Positions 6,458-13,365 are shown, numbered from the stretch's first letter. The stretch: 13,365 nucleotides of DNA from JAAYAY01 sp964429355 (GCA_964429355.1 CAYSCH010000272.1:1-13365), one strand, 5' to 3'. Numbers and translations are program-made. The notes: generated by a model not told the origin, from the letters alone.

Positions 6458-7564
6458 TCAGCGCAAACCGATCGCCACCATGGCCTCCTTGACCCAATCC
6501 TTGACGTCCAGTCCGGCGACCCAGACACCATGCCGAAATCGCGTCAGAATCCGGCCGGCAACGATTCGCAGTTCGGCCGTGGGGTGGAAACGGGCTCGCC
6601 ATTGTTGCTTGTAGGGCTCGTTGCCTCGCAGGAGATCGAAACCTTCATATCCGGATTCAATTGCCTGCTTGAACGTGAGCAAGGTAGCAAGCTGACCGGG
6701 CGATACTGCGGCATTTTCGGGGGCGATGCCGCCTTGATAGCAGTAGACGATGTTGTTCCCCAGCAAGTGGTACTCGGCCGCAATGGGGCGACCCTCAAAT
6801 TCCACCCAGTGGAGACCAAGTCGTGACTCGGCCAGCAACCGCGGCAAGACATGTTTCTGGAAGTCCCGGTAGCGTGGCGAGGCAAAACACCCGACCTCGC
6901 CAAGCGTCTGGCGGCGTCGCTGGTGGAGGTCCACCAGAATTTCCTGCGCAACGGCAAGTTGTTCCGGGTCTCGAACGGTGTGCAGAATCGCTTCGCCACT
7001 GTCGACGTAGCGCCGCTGCATTCTCCGGATCTTCTTGCGACGCTCCTTCGACAACGATTGCAGGTAGTCTTCCCATGTGGGCGGAAACGGCGCACGCCAG
7101 CATCCCCGTCCCGGACGGGTATGCACAGAACAGCCGCGGCGTTCCATTTGCCGGGCCAACATCGAGGGCATGGGATCCTCCAACTCGATGGCCGTCAGCT
7201 CAATGACATCCCAACAGTCGTCCGCGTCGGCTTGCGCGAGCCAGCCGGCAAGAGCGCTCGCGACCGCGTGCTCACGGCCGGGCTCCCGAAGGATGGTTCC
7301 GTATTCCGAGCAGACTTCCGCGTCACCCAGGAGACGCAGGGTCTCGCCGTGTAACGGAGTCCTGGTTCGGTACCAGGGCGCGATACCGACGAGTCGGCCG
7401 CACTCGAAGGCCCCCAGCAGGTAGAGCTCCCCGATTGCGCCATAGTACCTCCACCAGGTTTCGAGCCAAACCCACGATCGGAACGGAACGCCTGCCGCCA
7501 GACGATCCCATACGTCGGCGTGCACCTTCAGCTCATCGAGATTTGAGAACCGGATTACGTCCAT
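6458..7564 (-). CDS. FemAB/CelD-like GNAT-fold acyltransferase
   Basis: This 368-residue cytoplasmic protein belongs to the BioF2-like/Acetyltransf_6 group, which contains proteins found beside exopolysaccharide and cellulose genes. The visible order is an N-terminal GNAT-like half (PFRSWVWLETWWRYYG near 27-42, then LVGIAPWYR near 58-66), a basic helix LSKERRKKIRRMQRRY (171-186), and the C-terminal half with the diagnostic VSPGQLATLLTFKQAIESG (287-305) followed by FDLLRGNEPYKQQWR (309-323). I chose ATG 7564 because GAGG sits seven nucleotides before it and family similarity begins there. Upstream in-frame ATG codons reach 7660 but add 32 residues of proline- and arginine-rich sequence unlike the family. 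The likely reaction is transfer of an acyl or aminoacyl group to a polysaccharide precursor. The substrate is unknown. It is first in the minus-strand unit with the deacetylase and flippase. Confidence 0.85.
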   Translation of the reverse strand: MDVIRFSNLDELKVHADVWDRLAAGVPFRSWVWLETWWRYYGAIGELYLLGAFECGRLVGIAPWYRTRTPLHGETLRLLGDAEVCSEYGTILREPGREHAVASALAGWLAQADADDCWDVIELTAIELEDPMPSMLARQMERRGCSVHTRPGRGCWRAPFPPTWEDYLQSLSKERRKKIRRMQRRYVDSGEAILHTVRDPEQLAVAQEILVDLHQRRRQTLGEVGCFASPRYRDFQKHVLPRLLAESRLGLHWVEFEGRPIAAEYHLLGNNIVYCYQGGIAPENAAVSPGQLATLLTFKQAIESGYEGFDLLRGNEPYKQQWRARFHPTAELRIVAGRILTRFRHGVWVAGLDVKDWVKEAMVAIGLR

Positions 7565-7791
7565 CAGCGCCCTCGGGCCGGGATAGGACTCGAAATGTGT
7601 TCGGGGGCGGGGCCCGTCCATCGGGTGCCGGTCCCCCTCGGCCGACGGCCGTGCCGTCATGTGATTCGAGTCAACTCTCCGTCACGGGCGGGCAAAGGCA
7701 AGTTCTTTCGAGTATTTTCGCGGGGCGAACGAACCGCAAAATCCCCGGGATCACCACGTGAATGTTGACGGCCGTGAGGCACGTCGCCGCG

Positions 7792-7825
7792 CCGCTTGTT
7801 CCAGTTCTTCCGCTGGAACGGGCGG
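7792..7825 (+). promoter_or_regulatory. Strong RNA hairpin in the putative leader of the chain-length gene
   Basis: GTTCCAG (7798-7804) and CTGGAAC (7813-7819) are exact reverse complements around an 8-nt loop. Pairing extends outward through two G-U wobbles to CCGC (7792-7795) with GCGG (7822-7825), giving a 13-bp RNA stem. The wobble pairs form only in plus-strand RNA, which suggests that strand is the transcribed one. There is no T-run, so a terminator is not implied. It lies about 150 nt upstream of the GumC-like start. Confidence 0.45.
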
Positions 7826-7844
7826 GGACGAGTGCAAAATGGAT

Positions 7845-7866
7845 CGTGTTGCCTTTTCGCAACGCG
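7845..7866 (+). promoter_or_regulatory. Second leader hairpin
   Basis: CGTGTTGC (7845-7852) pairs with GCAACGCG (7859-7866) around the loop CTTTTC, giving an 8-bp stem with one U-G wobble in plus-strand RNA. It lies 19 nt after the first hairpin. The two in tandem suggest a structured 5' leader, though I could not match either to a known riboswitch class. Confidence 0.35.
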
Positions 7867-7976
7867 CCCCGCCATAGCTTCAAGGGGGATTGCCTGACAC
7901 CCGGAGCCCAACGCGTAATCGAATGCCATACTTTCATGGGAATTTCCGAGTAGTTTCACGGCGACCGGAGACCAGG

Positions 7977-9605
7977 ATGTACGACAACCGATCAACCCAT
8001 GTCAATCCAAGCCAACTTCTCGCATGGCTTTCCAGGTATCGCTGGCGATGGATCGTACCGACGGTGGCTTTCGCGACTGCCGCGATCGCTTTCGCCCTGC
8101 TCAAGCCTCCGGAATGGGAAGCATCGCAGGCACTGACGATTCGCAACGAGGCAGCCAACAACGAGGATGGCCCCGGCAAGTTTGGCCATTCGGAAGAGCG
8201 GCGTACGGCCCAGGAAACCGTACTGGAACTGGCAAAAAGCCGGATTGTGCTGGCCACTGCCCTCGAGACGGTTGGGCCTCCGGCGACCCGGAAGTCGTCT
8301 GCGACACCCTGGCCGAGTGAGGAGGAAGTGGATGATTTCCGAGAGAACGTTACCTTGACGCCTCCGAAAGGGGCGGAACTGGGCCGAACGGAAGTCTTCT
8401 ACTTGACGGTTCGGGATCGAGATCGCCAGCGCGCGCTACCTCTGGTGGCGGCAGTAAGAGACCAGTTGGAGGAGCGCTATCAGCAGTTGCGCGACGCAAC
8501 GGCGAAAAGCATGTCGATCGAGCTCCGAAAAGGCGTGGAAATGGCGCGAAAGAACCTGGAAGAAGCTACGGCCCGCGTTGCCGCCGTGGAGGCCGAGGTC
8601 GGCGAAGATCTGGGCGATTTGCGGATGCTCCACGAGTCCATCTCGGGAGACATCTCGCTCCAGCGCACCGCGATCGAGATCCGCAACGAGTTGCGCCAGG
8701 TGCGCAACTCACGCCATTCGACCGAGGAGCTGATCGGCCTCTTGAGAGAGGCACAGAAGGACCCCCAGCGATTGGTGGCCACGCCAAACCGGCTGATCGA
8801 ATCGCAACCGGGACTCCGCCAGCTCAAAGAAGGACTTGTCGAGGCCCAACTGAGAACAGCAAGTCTGCTGGGGCCGATGTCGGAAATCCACCCGGCGGTG
8901 ATTGCCGCGCGGGAATCAGAGCAGGAGGTCCGCCGCAACATCCATGCGGAACTGGCGGAGGCAATCTCGGGTTTGGAACTTGAGTTGCGACTCCAAGGCA
9001 ATGAGGAGGAAACGCTCCAGACCCGTCTGGACGACCTCGACACGAGACTTGCCCGTCTGGCCTCGCTCCGCGCCTCCTACGGATCGAACCTGGCAGAAGT
9101 GGCCAATCGAGCGGAACTATTGCGACAGGCCGAGGACGATCTGTCCCAAGCCGAGGCGTCCCAGGTAGGCGCCGATGCCGCAAGTCTGATCGGTCGGATC
9201 GACGTGCCCACGGTAGGCACGCGTCCAGCGGGCCCCGGCTTCCAGGTGATTGTGCTCGTTGGGACCGTTGGAGGTCTGCTCGCCGGACTGGGCCTCCTGG
9301 TGCTGACGACTCCGATGCCCGGCACTGCATTGGGAATCGAAGCGGAAGGTCCTGAAGTGGTGGTCGTGGTCGAGTCTTCCCACGGTCCGGAAGCACTGCA
9401 GATGGGAGCGGGCGAAGCCTCCGCAGCATTACGCCGGAAGGAACCGAGCAGGCGGAGTGCACAGCCACGGCCGCTGCGGCCGGCCGAATCGGAACTGCTG
9501 GCGTCACTTGAGGAAAACCTGCGGATGCCCGAAACCGATTTCGCGCTGGATGACGCGTCCGGCATGACATTGAAAGAAGCACTCCAGAGAATCGGCTCAG
9601 CGTGA
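7977..9605 (+). CDS. GumC/Wzz-like polysaccharide chain-length determinant, no kinase domain
   Basis: This 542-residue inner-membrane polysaccharide co-polymerase controls chain length and export of the polymer. The layout is a short cytoplasmic N-terminus with PSQLLAWLSRYRWRWIV, TM1 (~24-42), a large periplasmic region rich in coiled coil (from ~160: LEERYQQLRDATAKS, MARKNLEEATARVAAVEAEV, LQTRLDDLDTRLARLASL), a proline-containing approach (VPTVGTRPAGPG) and TM2 (~422-443, VIVLVGTVGGLLAGLGLLVL). A cytoplasmic tail of about 99 residues follows. It contains no Walker A motif, so the BY-kinase found fused in some relatives is absent. I chose ATG 7977 with GGAG six nucleotides upstream; an open frame reaching back to 7890 lacks family-like sequence. 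It lies just ahead of the ligase/polymerase gene and should be co-transcribed with it. Confidence 0.87.
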   Translation: MYDNRSTHVNPSQLLAWLSRYRWRWIVPTVAFATAAIAFALLKPPEWEASQALTIRNEAANNEDGPGKFGHSEERRTAQETVLELAKSRIVLATALETVGPPATRKSSATPWPSEEEVDDFRENVTLTPPKGAELGRTEVFYLTVRDRDRQRALPLVAAVRDQLEERYQQLRDATAKSMSIELRKGVEMARKNLEEATARVAAVEAEVGEDLGDLRMLHESISGDISLQRTAIEIRNELRQVRNSRHSTEELIGLLREAQKDPQRLVATPNRLIESQPGLRQLKEGLVEAQLRTASLLGPMSEIHPAVIAARESEQEVRRNIHAELAEAISGLELELRLQGNEEETLQTRLDDLDTRLARLASLRASYGSNLAEVANRAELLRQAEDDLSQAEASQVGADAASLIGRIDVPTVGTRPAGPGFQVIVLVGTVGGLLAGLGLLVLTTPMPGTALGIEAEGPEVVVVVESSHGPEALQMGAGEASAALRRKEPSRRSAQPRPLRPAESELLASLEENLRMPETDFALDDASGMTLKEALQRIGSA

Positions 9606-9632
9606 CGGACTTTGGACATGGTCGAGGCCGAG

Positions 9633-11033
9633 ATGATCCCCGCACTTGCGTTCCTTGCGCCGGCCGCTGCCGTGTGGGCAATCGTTGTTTTTCGCCGCGG
9701 CGGCCTGGTCACAAGTTGCCTGTTTGTTCTCGGGGCGGGTATCTGCCTGGGGCCGTTCTTCTTTCACCGTTCGCTCGGTCCCGTGCAGATCTCGCTGGAC
9801 CGCCTGCTCTGGTTGGCGCTGATCGCCTATTACCCGATCGCTCGTGCAACGGGCGCGTCGGTCGCCAGGCCACTGGATCGCGCCGACCTGGTGCTAGGCG
9901 CCTTTTATGCGGTGGTTGTGGCCAGTGTTCTCGCTTTCGACTTCCGCCATGCCGACTCGCGGCCTCTTTCCCAACTGTTGTTCTACCATCTGTTTCCTTT
10001 GGGAGTCTACTGGGTCGCTCGGCATGCAGTCTACACGAAGCAAACGGTGGTCGGATTGCTGACCACGCTGGCTGTGTTCGGCATCTACCTTGGAGGCACC
10101 GCAGTCGCGGAGACGTACGAGCTCGGTTGGCTTGTCTTTCCCCGGTACATAGCGTCAGCCGACAACCTGGAGTTTCTGGGACGGGCGCGCGGCCCGATCA
10201 TGAATCCAGCGGGTGGAGGGATTCTGCTGGGGTTGTGCCTGGGAGCCGCAGTTCTGCTGGGACCGAACACGGGCCAAAGAGGCAAAGCTCTCCTCGGAGC
10301 GACGTCGTTGCTGATTCTCATGGGGGTCTACTGCACGATGACCAGGACGGCTTGGCTCGGTGCGGGATTCGGATTGCTTGCGATTGGCGGCCTGGCCATA
10401 CCTGCTCGATGGCGTGTGCCCGTGGTGATTGGCTGTTTACTGGTCGCCGGTGCAGTGGGGGCAACTCAATGGGAGAGCCTACTGAGATTTCAACGTGACA
10501 AGGGTCAGACCGCGGCCGATACGGCCGAATCCGTGAAGCTACGTCCGATACTCGCTGTCGTAGCGCTGAAGATGTTTGCCGAACGCCCTTTGACCGGATG
10601 CGGATTTGGTCACTATCCGGAAGCTCACGAGCAGTATTTGAACGAGAGGCCGTGGGGATTGCCGCTGGAAAAAGCGGGGCCGTATATCCAGCACAACGTG
10701 CTGCTCAATTACCTGGTTGAACTCGGACTGATGGGCGTGGGGTTGTACGTTCTTGTGCTAGCCCTTTGGTTCCGCGATGCCTGGCGACTGTGGAACTGCA
10801 GACAAAACCCGCTTTGGATGCGCCAATACGCACTTCTGTTTGTGGCGTTCTTCGCAAATTACTTCGTGAACGGCATGTTTCACGACGTAACGCTCATGCC
10901 AATGATCAACATGGTTCTGTATTTTCTGGCGGGAGCGGTCGTCGCTATTCGCCAGGATGCGGAAGGGGCCGTTTGCGTCTTGGAAAGCGATCCGGCCAGG
11001 CGGCATGCATGCCTGGCGGCGACAACCGGATGA
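9633..11033 (+). CDS. O-antigen ligase / Wzy-like polymerase family membrane protein
   Basis: This is an inner-membrane protein of about 466 residues with some ten or more hydrophobic segments and the Wzy_C/O-antigen-ligase signature. It includes ARGPIMNPAGGGILLGLCLG (~185-204), TMTRTAWLGAGFGLLAI (~235-251), a long periplasmic loop beginning GCGFGHYPEAHEQYL (~322-336), and QHNVLLNYLVELGLMG (~353-368) with the conserved histidine. Such proteins join undecaprenyl-linked units, either polymerising the repeats or attaching polymer to an acceptor. Sequence alone does not tell which, but a position next to a chain-length determinant favours polymerase. ATG 9633 has GAGG five nucleotides upstream; ATG 9618 and TTG 9612 are in-frame alternatives. 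It starts 27 nt after the GumC-like stop. The end of the gene carries an inverted repeat (10995-11017). Confidence 0.88.
   Translation: MIPALAFLAPAAAVWAIVVFRRGGLVTSCLFVLGAGICLGPFFFHRSLGPVQISLDRLLWLALIAYYPIARATGASVARPLDRADLVLGAFYAVVVASVLAFDFRHADSRPLSQLLFYHLFPLGVYWVARHAVYTKQTVVGLLTTLAVFGIYLGGTAVAETYELGWLVFPRYIASADNLEFLGRARGPIMNPAGGGILLGLCLGAAVLLGPNTGQRGKALLGATSLLILMGVYCTMTRTAWLGAGFGLLAIGGLAIPARWRVPVVIGCLLVAGAVGATQWESLLRFQRDKGQTAADTAESVKLRPILAVVALKMFAERPLTGCGFGHYPEAHEQYLNERPWGLPLEKAGPYIQHNVLLNYLVELGLMGVGLYVLVLALWFRDAWRLWNCRQNPLWMRQYALLFVAFFANYFVNGMFHDVTLMPMINMVLYFLAGAVVAIRQDAEGAVCVLESDPARRHACLAATTG
10995..11017 (+). terminator. Hairpin overlapping the 3' end of the ligase/polymerase gene
   Basis: GCCAGGC (10995-11001) and GCCTGGC (11011-11017) form a perfect 7-bp GC-rich stem with a 9-nt loop, 13 nt before the stop codon. 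No T-run follows, so this may stabilise the mRNA 3' end or contribute to termination, or may simply be coding sequence. Nothing stronger lies between this gene and the convergent Nudix gene. Confidence 0.3.
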
Positions 11034-11102
11034 ACGAGGCTCAACTGGGGGCGAGGCAGGTTCGGGCGGGTGTCTTCCGGATCGCGTCAATCAGCCGGCG
11101 GA

Positions 11103-11540
11103 TTATTTCCGTCCGTCCACGGCCGCGGGGCCCTTCAGCAGCCGCTTCTCGGCAACGTCGACAAACGGCAGAAGTTCCTGGCGACCGATGACTTCTCGAG
11201 CCGCTTCGAAGGAGAACCACTCGCGTTGGCGCCACGATTCGTCCCACGTTTCCTCGGCACGGGAGACCTTCATGACATGCATGGTGCAGTGCAATTGCAC
11301 ACCCCATTTGCGATACCGAAAGGAGCCGATCGGTTTTCCGACGATTTTTCCGACCAGACCGGCCTCTTCGCGAGCTTCCTTGGTGGCAGTTTCCGTGGGA
11401 GTCTCGCCCGGGTCGATGATTCCTTTGGGGAATCCCCACCGCCCCTTCCGCGTGGTGACCAGACAGATTTCGATTCGCCCCTTTCGGAAGCGATAGGGAA
11501 CACAGCCGGCCTGCAGGATCTCATCTCTTTTCTTCGCCAT
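11103..11540 (-). CDS. Nudix hydrolase
   Basis: This 145-residue cytoplasmic hydrolase cleaves nucleoside-diphosphate-linked substrates (NDP-X). The Nudix box is clear at residues 40-62: G40, E46, K54-E55, E58-E59 and G61, read through GIIDPGETPTETATKEAREE and AGLVG. The canonical arginine of the REUXEE core is replaced by lysine (K54), while the glutamates that bind the metal are all present. The preceding RWGFPKG matches the common W-x-FPKG entry seen in MutT, Ap4A and diphosphoinositol-polyphosphate hydrolase-like members. The substrate cannot be decided from sequence. Length is normal for a single-domain member. The ATG at 11540 has no Shine-Dalgarno; a promoter-like pair lies directly upstream (see that entry). 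The gene is convergent with the polymerase gene and shows no operon link to the polysaccharide locus. Confidence 0.93.
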   Translation of the reverse strand: MAKKRDEILQAGCVPYRFRKGRIEICLVTTRKGRWGFPKGIIDPGETPTETATKEAREEAGLVGKIVGKPIGSFRYRKWGVQLHCTMHVMKVSRAEETWDESWRQREWFSFEAAREVIGRQELLPFVDVAEKRLLKGPAAVDGRK

Positions 11541-11549
11541 AGTCGACGA

Positions 11550-11578
11550 ATTTTAGCGGTCGAGGGCCCTGATGAAAA
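11550..11578 (-). promoter_or_regulatory. Putative sigma-70 promoter for the Nudix gene (leaderless)
   Basis: On the minus strand TTTTCA (11573-11578; 4 of 6 matches to the -35 consensus) and TAAAAT (11550-11555; 5 of 6 matches to the -10) are separated by exactly 17 bp. Transcription should begin about 11543, only a few bases before the ATG at 11540. With no Shine-Dalgarno present, a leaderless or near-leaderless mRNA is suggested. Confidence 0.45.
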
Positions 11579-11922
11579 GGTGGCCCTGGCTTCTCTCCGA
11601 GTGGATGGCGGTACATGCTATGGAGCGCATGTCTGCACCTGAGATTGATTGCGGGCTTGACCGGTGTTGGGACCGGTTGAGGACGTTGCTTCCCGATTTG
11701 TGGAGGAATACTGGAGTGGTGGAAGATTGGAGTACTGGGTGAGGTCAAACTGAGTCTCGTGCCCAGCATTCCATGATCTGGTGGGTCTCAGGTTCCGGCG
11801 TACGGAGGGGTATCACCGAAGCCGGAGCTTCTGCATCGGGTCTGGTTCGGCGCTTCGCCGGCCTTTAGAATAGCCAGCAGTCTTGACGGTGGCAACTTCG
11901 ACGACAACGACGGAGATGAATC
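11579..11922. other. Intergenic region between the Nudix and ADP-ribosylglycohydrolase genes
   Basis: I see no gene here. There is a 7-bp direct repeat GACCGGT (11659-11665 and 11671-11677) spaced by 5 nt. A purine-rich patch around 11700-11740 has TGGAG three times and resembles low-complexity simple-repeat sequence. TAGAAT at 11866-11871 could be a -10 element for the downstream gene, but no good -35 is visible. Confidence 0.4.
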
Positions 11923-13365
11923 ATGAAATCGGTAGTCGCAAGGAACCCGCTCGGGTCTTGGATTCTGGCAGCCTGCATGGTAATGGTGCTTGGCGGCGAT
12001 GCTTGGGCGGACGAGTTCCGCCGCCTTCCTGTTTCTGAATACCGCGACCGCATGGCGGCCGGGTGGATTGGGCAGATGGTCGGCGTCGGCTGGGGAGCGC
12101 CGACCGAATTCNNNNNNNNNNCCGAATTCAAGTTCAAAGGCGAGATCATTCCCGAGGACAATGTTCCCAAGTGGACACCCGGCATGGTCAATCAGTTCCA
12201 GCAGGACGACATCTACGTGGAGATGACGTTTCTGCGGACGATGGAACTCCACGGGCTCGACTGCTCTATCCGCCAGGCGGGAATCGACTTTGCCAACAGC
12301 GGTTACCCGCTCTGGCATGCCAATAAGGCGGGACGGGACAATCTCCGAGGCGGGATCGCCCCGCCGGATTCGGGACATCCTAAGTTCAACTCCCATGCCG
12401 ACGACATCGACTACCAGATTGAGGCCGACTTCTCCGGACTGATCGCGCCGGGCATGCCGAACGCGGTAATCGAACTGGGCGAGAAGTTCGGACGGCTGAT
12501 GAACTACGGCGACGGCATGTACGGCGGCCAGTTTGTGGGCGGCATGTATGCCGAGGCGTTCTTTGAGGACGATCCGGCCAGAATTGTCGAGGCCGGCCTG
12601 GCCTGCATCCCTGCCGAGAGCCAGTTTGCCCAGTGCATCCGCGACACACTCGGCTGGTGGAAAGCCAATCCCGGCCAGTGGCAGAAGACCTGGCAACTCA
12701 TCGAGGAGAAGTACCAACAGGACCCGGCCTTCCGGAGGTTCTCCTGCAGCGGACCGCAGGACGCGTTCAATATCGACGCCAAGATCAACGGGGCCTATAT
12801 CGTGATGGGGCTGCTGTACGGCCAGCGCGAGATCGACGAGACGGTCATGATTTCCATGCGATGCGGCCAAGATTCCGACTGCAACCCGTCCAATGCCGCT
12901 GGTGTGCTCTGTACCACCATGGGACAATCGAAAATGGCTCCGGAATATGTCTCGCAGTTGAATCCGGAAGGTGTCTTCAGTCACACTGCTTACAACTTCC
13001 CGATGCTCGTGGAAGTCTGCGAGAAGCTGGCACGCCAGGCCGTCGTGAAATATGGCGGGCGGATCGAGAAGACAGCCGATGGCGACGTGCTGGTGATACC
13101 GGTTGCGAAACCCAAACCCAGCAAGCTGGAGCAGTGCTGGGAACCCGGCCCGACGGCAGAAAGCGTCTTCACGGAAGAAGAAAAGGAGAAAATCGAGGCC
13201 TTGAGCGTCGCCGAGCAGCAACAGACCGATCTTCAGAAGGTTGCACCGGGCTGGAAGATGACCGGTTGCGGACCGGATATGGACCCGGGTCTGCGGGCAG
13301 AGTATCTCGGGCGGGAAACCGTATTCATGACCCATCCGCTTAACAAGGAGGCAGGATGCACGCTC
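11923..13365 (+). CDS. Exported ADP-ribosylglycohydrolase family protein (3' truncated by window edge)
   Basis: This is a PF03747-type fold that usually hydrolyses ADP-ribosyl bonds using bound Mg2+. ATG 11923 has GGAG seven nucleotides upstream. Residues 1-29 form a signal peptide, with a basic start, a hydrophobic core WILAACMVMVLGG and AWA before D30, so the product is probably periplasmic or secreted. Then come RMAAGWIGQMVGVGWGAPTE (43-62), QQDDIYVEMTFL (93-104, acidic metal site), HADDIDYQIEADF, NYGDGMYGGQFVGGMYAEA and RCGQDSDCNPSNAAG (313-327), matching the family's second acidic motif. Reading is open through 13365 (about 480 codons so far), so the C-terminus is missing. A 10-N gap after residue 63 probably represents no lost sequence. 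The export signal makes classical intracellular de-ADP-ribosylation doubtful; its true substrate could be an extracellular glycoside. No operon partner is visible. Confidence 0.88.
   Translation, partial: MKSVVARNPLGSWILAACMVMVLGGDAWADEFRRLPVSEYRDRMAAGWIGQMVGVGWGAPTEFXXXXEFKFKGEIIPEDNVPKWTPGMVNQFQQDDIYVEMTFLRTMELHGLDCSIRQAGIDFANSGYPLWHANKAGRDNLRGGIAPPDSGHPKFNSHADDIDYQIEADFSGLIAPGMPNAVIELGEKFGRLMNYGDGMYGGQFVGGMYAEAFFEDDPARIVEAGLACIPAESQFAQCIRDTLGWWKANPGQWQKTWQLIEEKYQQDPAFRRFSCSGPQDAFNIDAKINGAYIVMGLLYGQREIDETVMISMRCGQDSDCNPSNAAGVLCTTMGQSKMAPEYVSQLNPEGVFSHTAYNFPMLVEVCEKLARQAVVKYGGRIEKTADGDVLVIPVAKPKPSKLEQCWEPGPTAESVFTEEEKEKIEALSVAEQQQTDLQKVAPGWKMTGCGPDMDPGLRAEYLGRETVFMTHPLNKEAGCTL
12112..12121. 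other. Assembly gap (10 N) flanked by an 8-bp duplicate
   Basis: The left flank ends CCGAATTC and the right flank begins CCGAATTC, so the two contig ends overlap by 8 bp. Collapsing them removes 18 positions, keeps the frame, and gives GAPTEFKFKGEIIPED, the continuous pattern expected for this ADP-ribosylglycohydrolase subfamily. Confidence 0.85.

Larger units (their letters stand above)
7565..7976. promoter_or_regulatory. Divergent intergenic region between the two polysaccharide transcription units
   Basis: These 412 bp separate two divergently transcribed polysaccharide units, so promoters for both should lie here. I found no convincing sigma-70 or sigma-54 promoter by eye. Notable elements are a CGGGG/CCCCG inverted repeat (7721-7725 with 7743-7747), a CACGTG palindrome (7755-7760), and two stronger hairpins described separately at 7792-7825 and 7845-7866. 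Short open frames in the region have no recognisable content. Confidence 0.5.

Noticed and set aside
7721..7976. Cyclic-di-GMP (GEMM) riboswitch upstream of the chain-length gene
   Set aside because: I looked for the conserved CACGCACAGGGCAAACC and GGGACGCAAAGCCUCCGG-like cores and did not find them. The hairpins there are of another kind.
9602..10498. Plus-strand open frame of about 298 codons overlapping the ligase/polymerase gene
   Set aside because: It is out of frame with the clear multi-TM ligase-family protein; its residues are rich in R, G and S without membrane segments.
11289..11300. Palindrome GTGCAATTGCAC
   Set aside because: It lies in the middle of the Nudix coding region. Nothing suggests regulation, and a 12-bp palindrome can occur by chance.
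11700..11740. Possible CRISPR or tandem repeat in the purine-rich stretch with three TGGAG copies
   Set aside because: Spacing is irregular (11 and 16 nt), the repeated unit is only 5 nt, and there are no spacers of constant length.
11788..13335. Long open frame on the minus strand (about 515 codons)
   Set aside because: It is antisense to the ADP-ribosylglycohydrolase, which has a signal peptide, a ribosome site and family motifs. The minus frame has no recognisable domain and is a GC-rich codon-pattern shadow.

Overview
This window of roughly 58-60% GC (by eye) reads as a bacterial accessory region. The best lineage guess is a planctomycete or a relative. The reasons are an exported ADP-ribosylglycohydrolase of a type common there, RHS/YD-repeat debris next to a large exopolysaccharide locus, and rhs-associated integrase remains. 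This is inference, because no rRNA or other marker gene is present. The sequence is a draft scaffold with two 10-N placeholders, at 3695-3704 and 12112-12121, and both lie inside genes.

Region 1 (1-2540) is a broken RHS polymorphic-toxin locus. The C-terminal end of an RHS core runs off the left edge. It is followed, after an in-frame TGA and a one-base frameshift, by a toxin tip with an RNase-toxin-like end. Next come two intact small genes in the position of immunity genes (855-1172 and 1229-1912). After these lies an out-of-place RHS/YD-repeat fragment that stops abruptly at about 2362. It abuts the N-terminal piece of a tyrosine recombinase on the opposite strand, which is itself frameshifted. 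This is a recombination scar.

Region 2 (2768-11033) is an exopolysaccharide biosynthesis and export locus. A GT4 glycosyltransferase (+) faces a three-gene minus-strand unit made of a FemAB/GNAT-like protein, a NodB-type polysaccharide deacetylase and a Wzx-like flippase. A 412-bp divergent intergenic region with several RNA-hairpin-capable inverted repeats separates that unit from a plus-strand pair: a GumC/Wzz-like chain-length protein without a kinase domain and an O-antigen ligase/Wzy-like membrane protein. Together they could assemble, flip, polymerise and modify a surface polysaccharide. The priming transferase, outer-membrane exporter, tyrosine kinase and any exosortase are not in the window.

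Region 3 (11034-13365) holds a Nudix hydrolase on the minus strand, possibly expressed as a leaderless mRNA. After a 382-bp gap comes a signal-peptide-bearing ADP-ribosylglycohydrolase that runs off the right edge. The gap inside this last gene looks like an unmerged 8-bp contig overlap rather than missing sequence.
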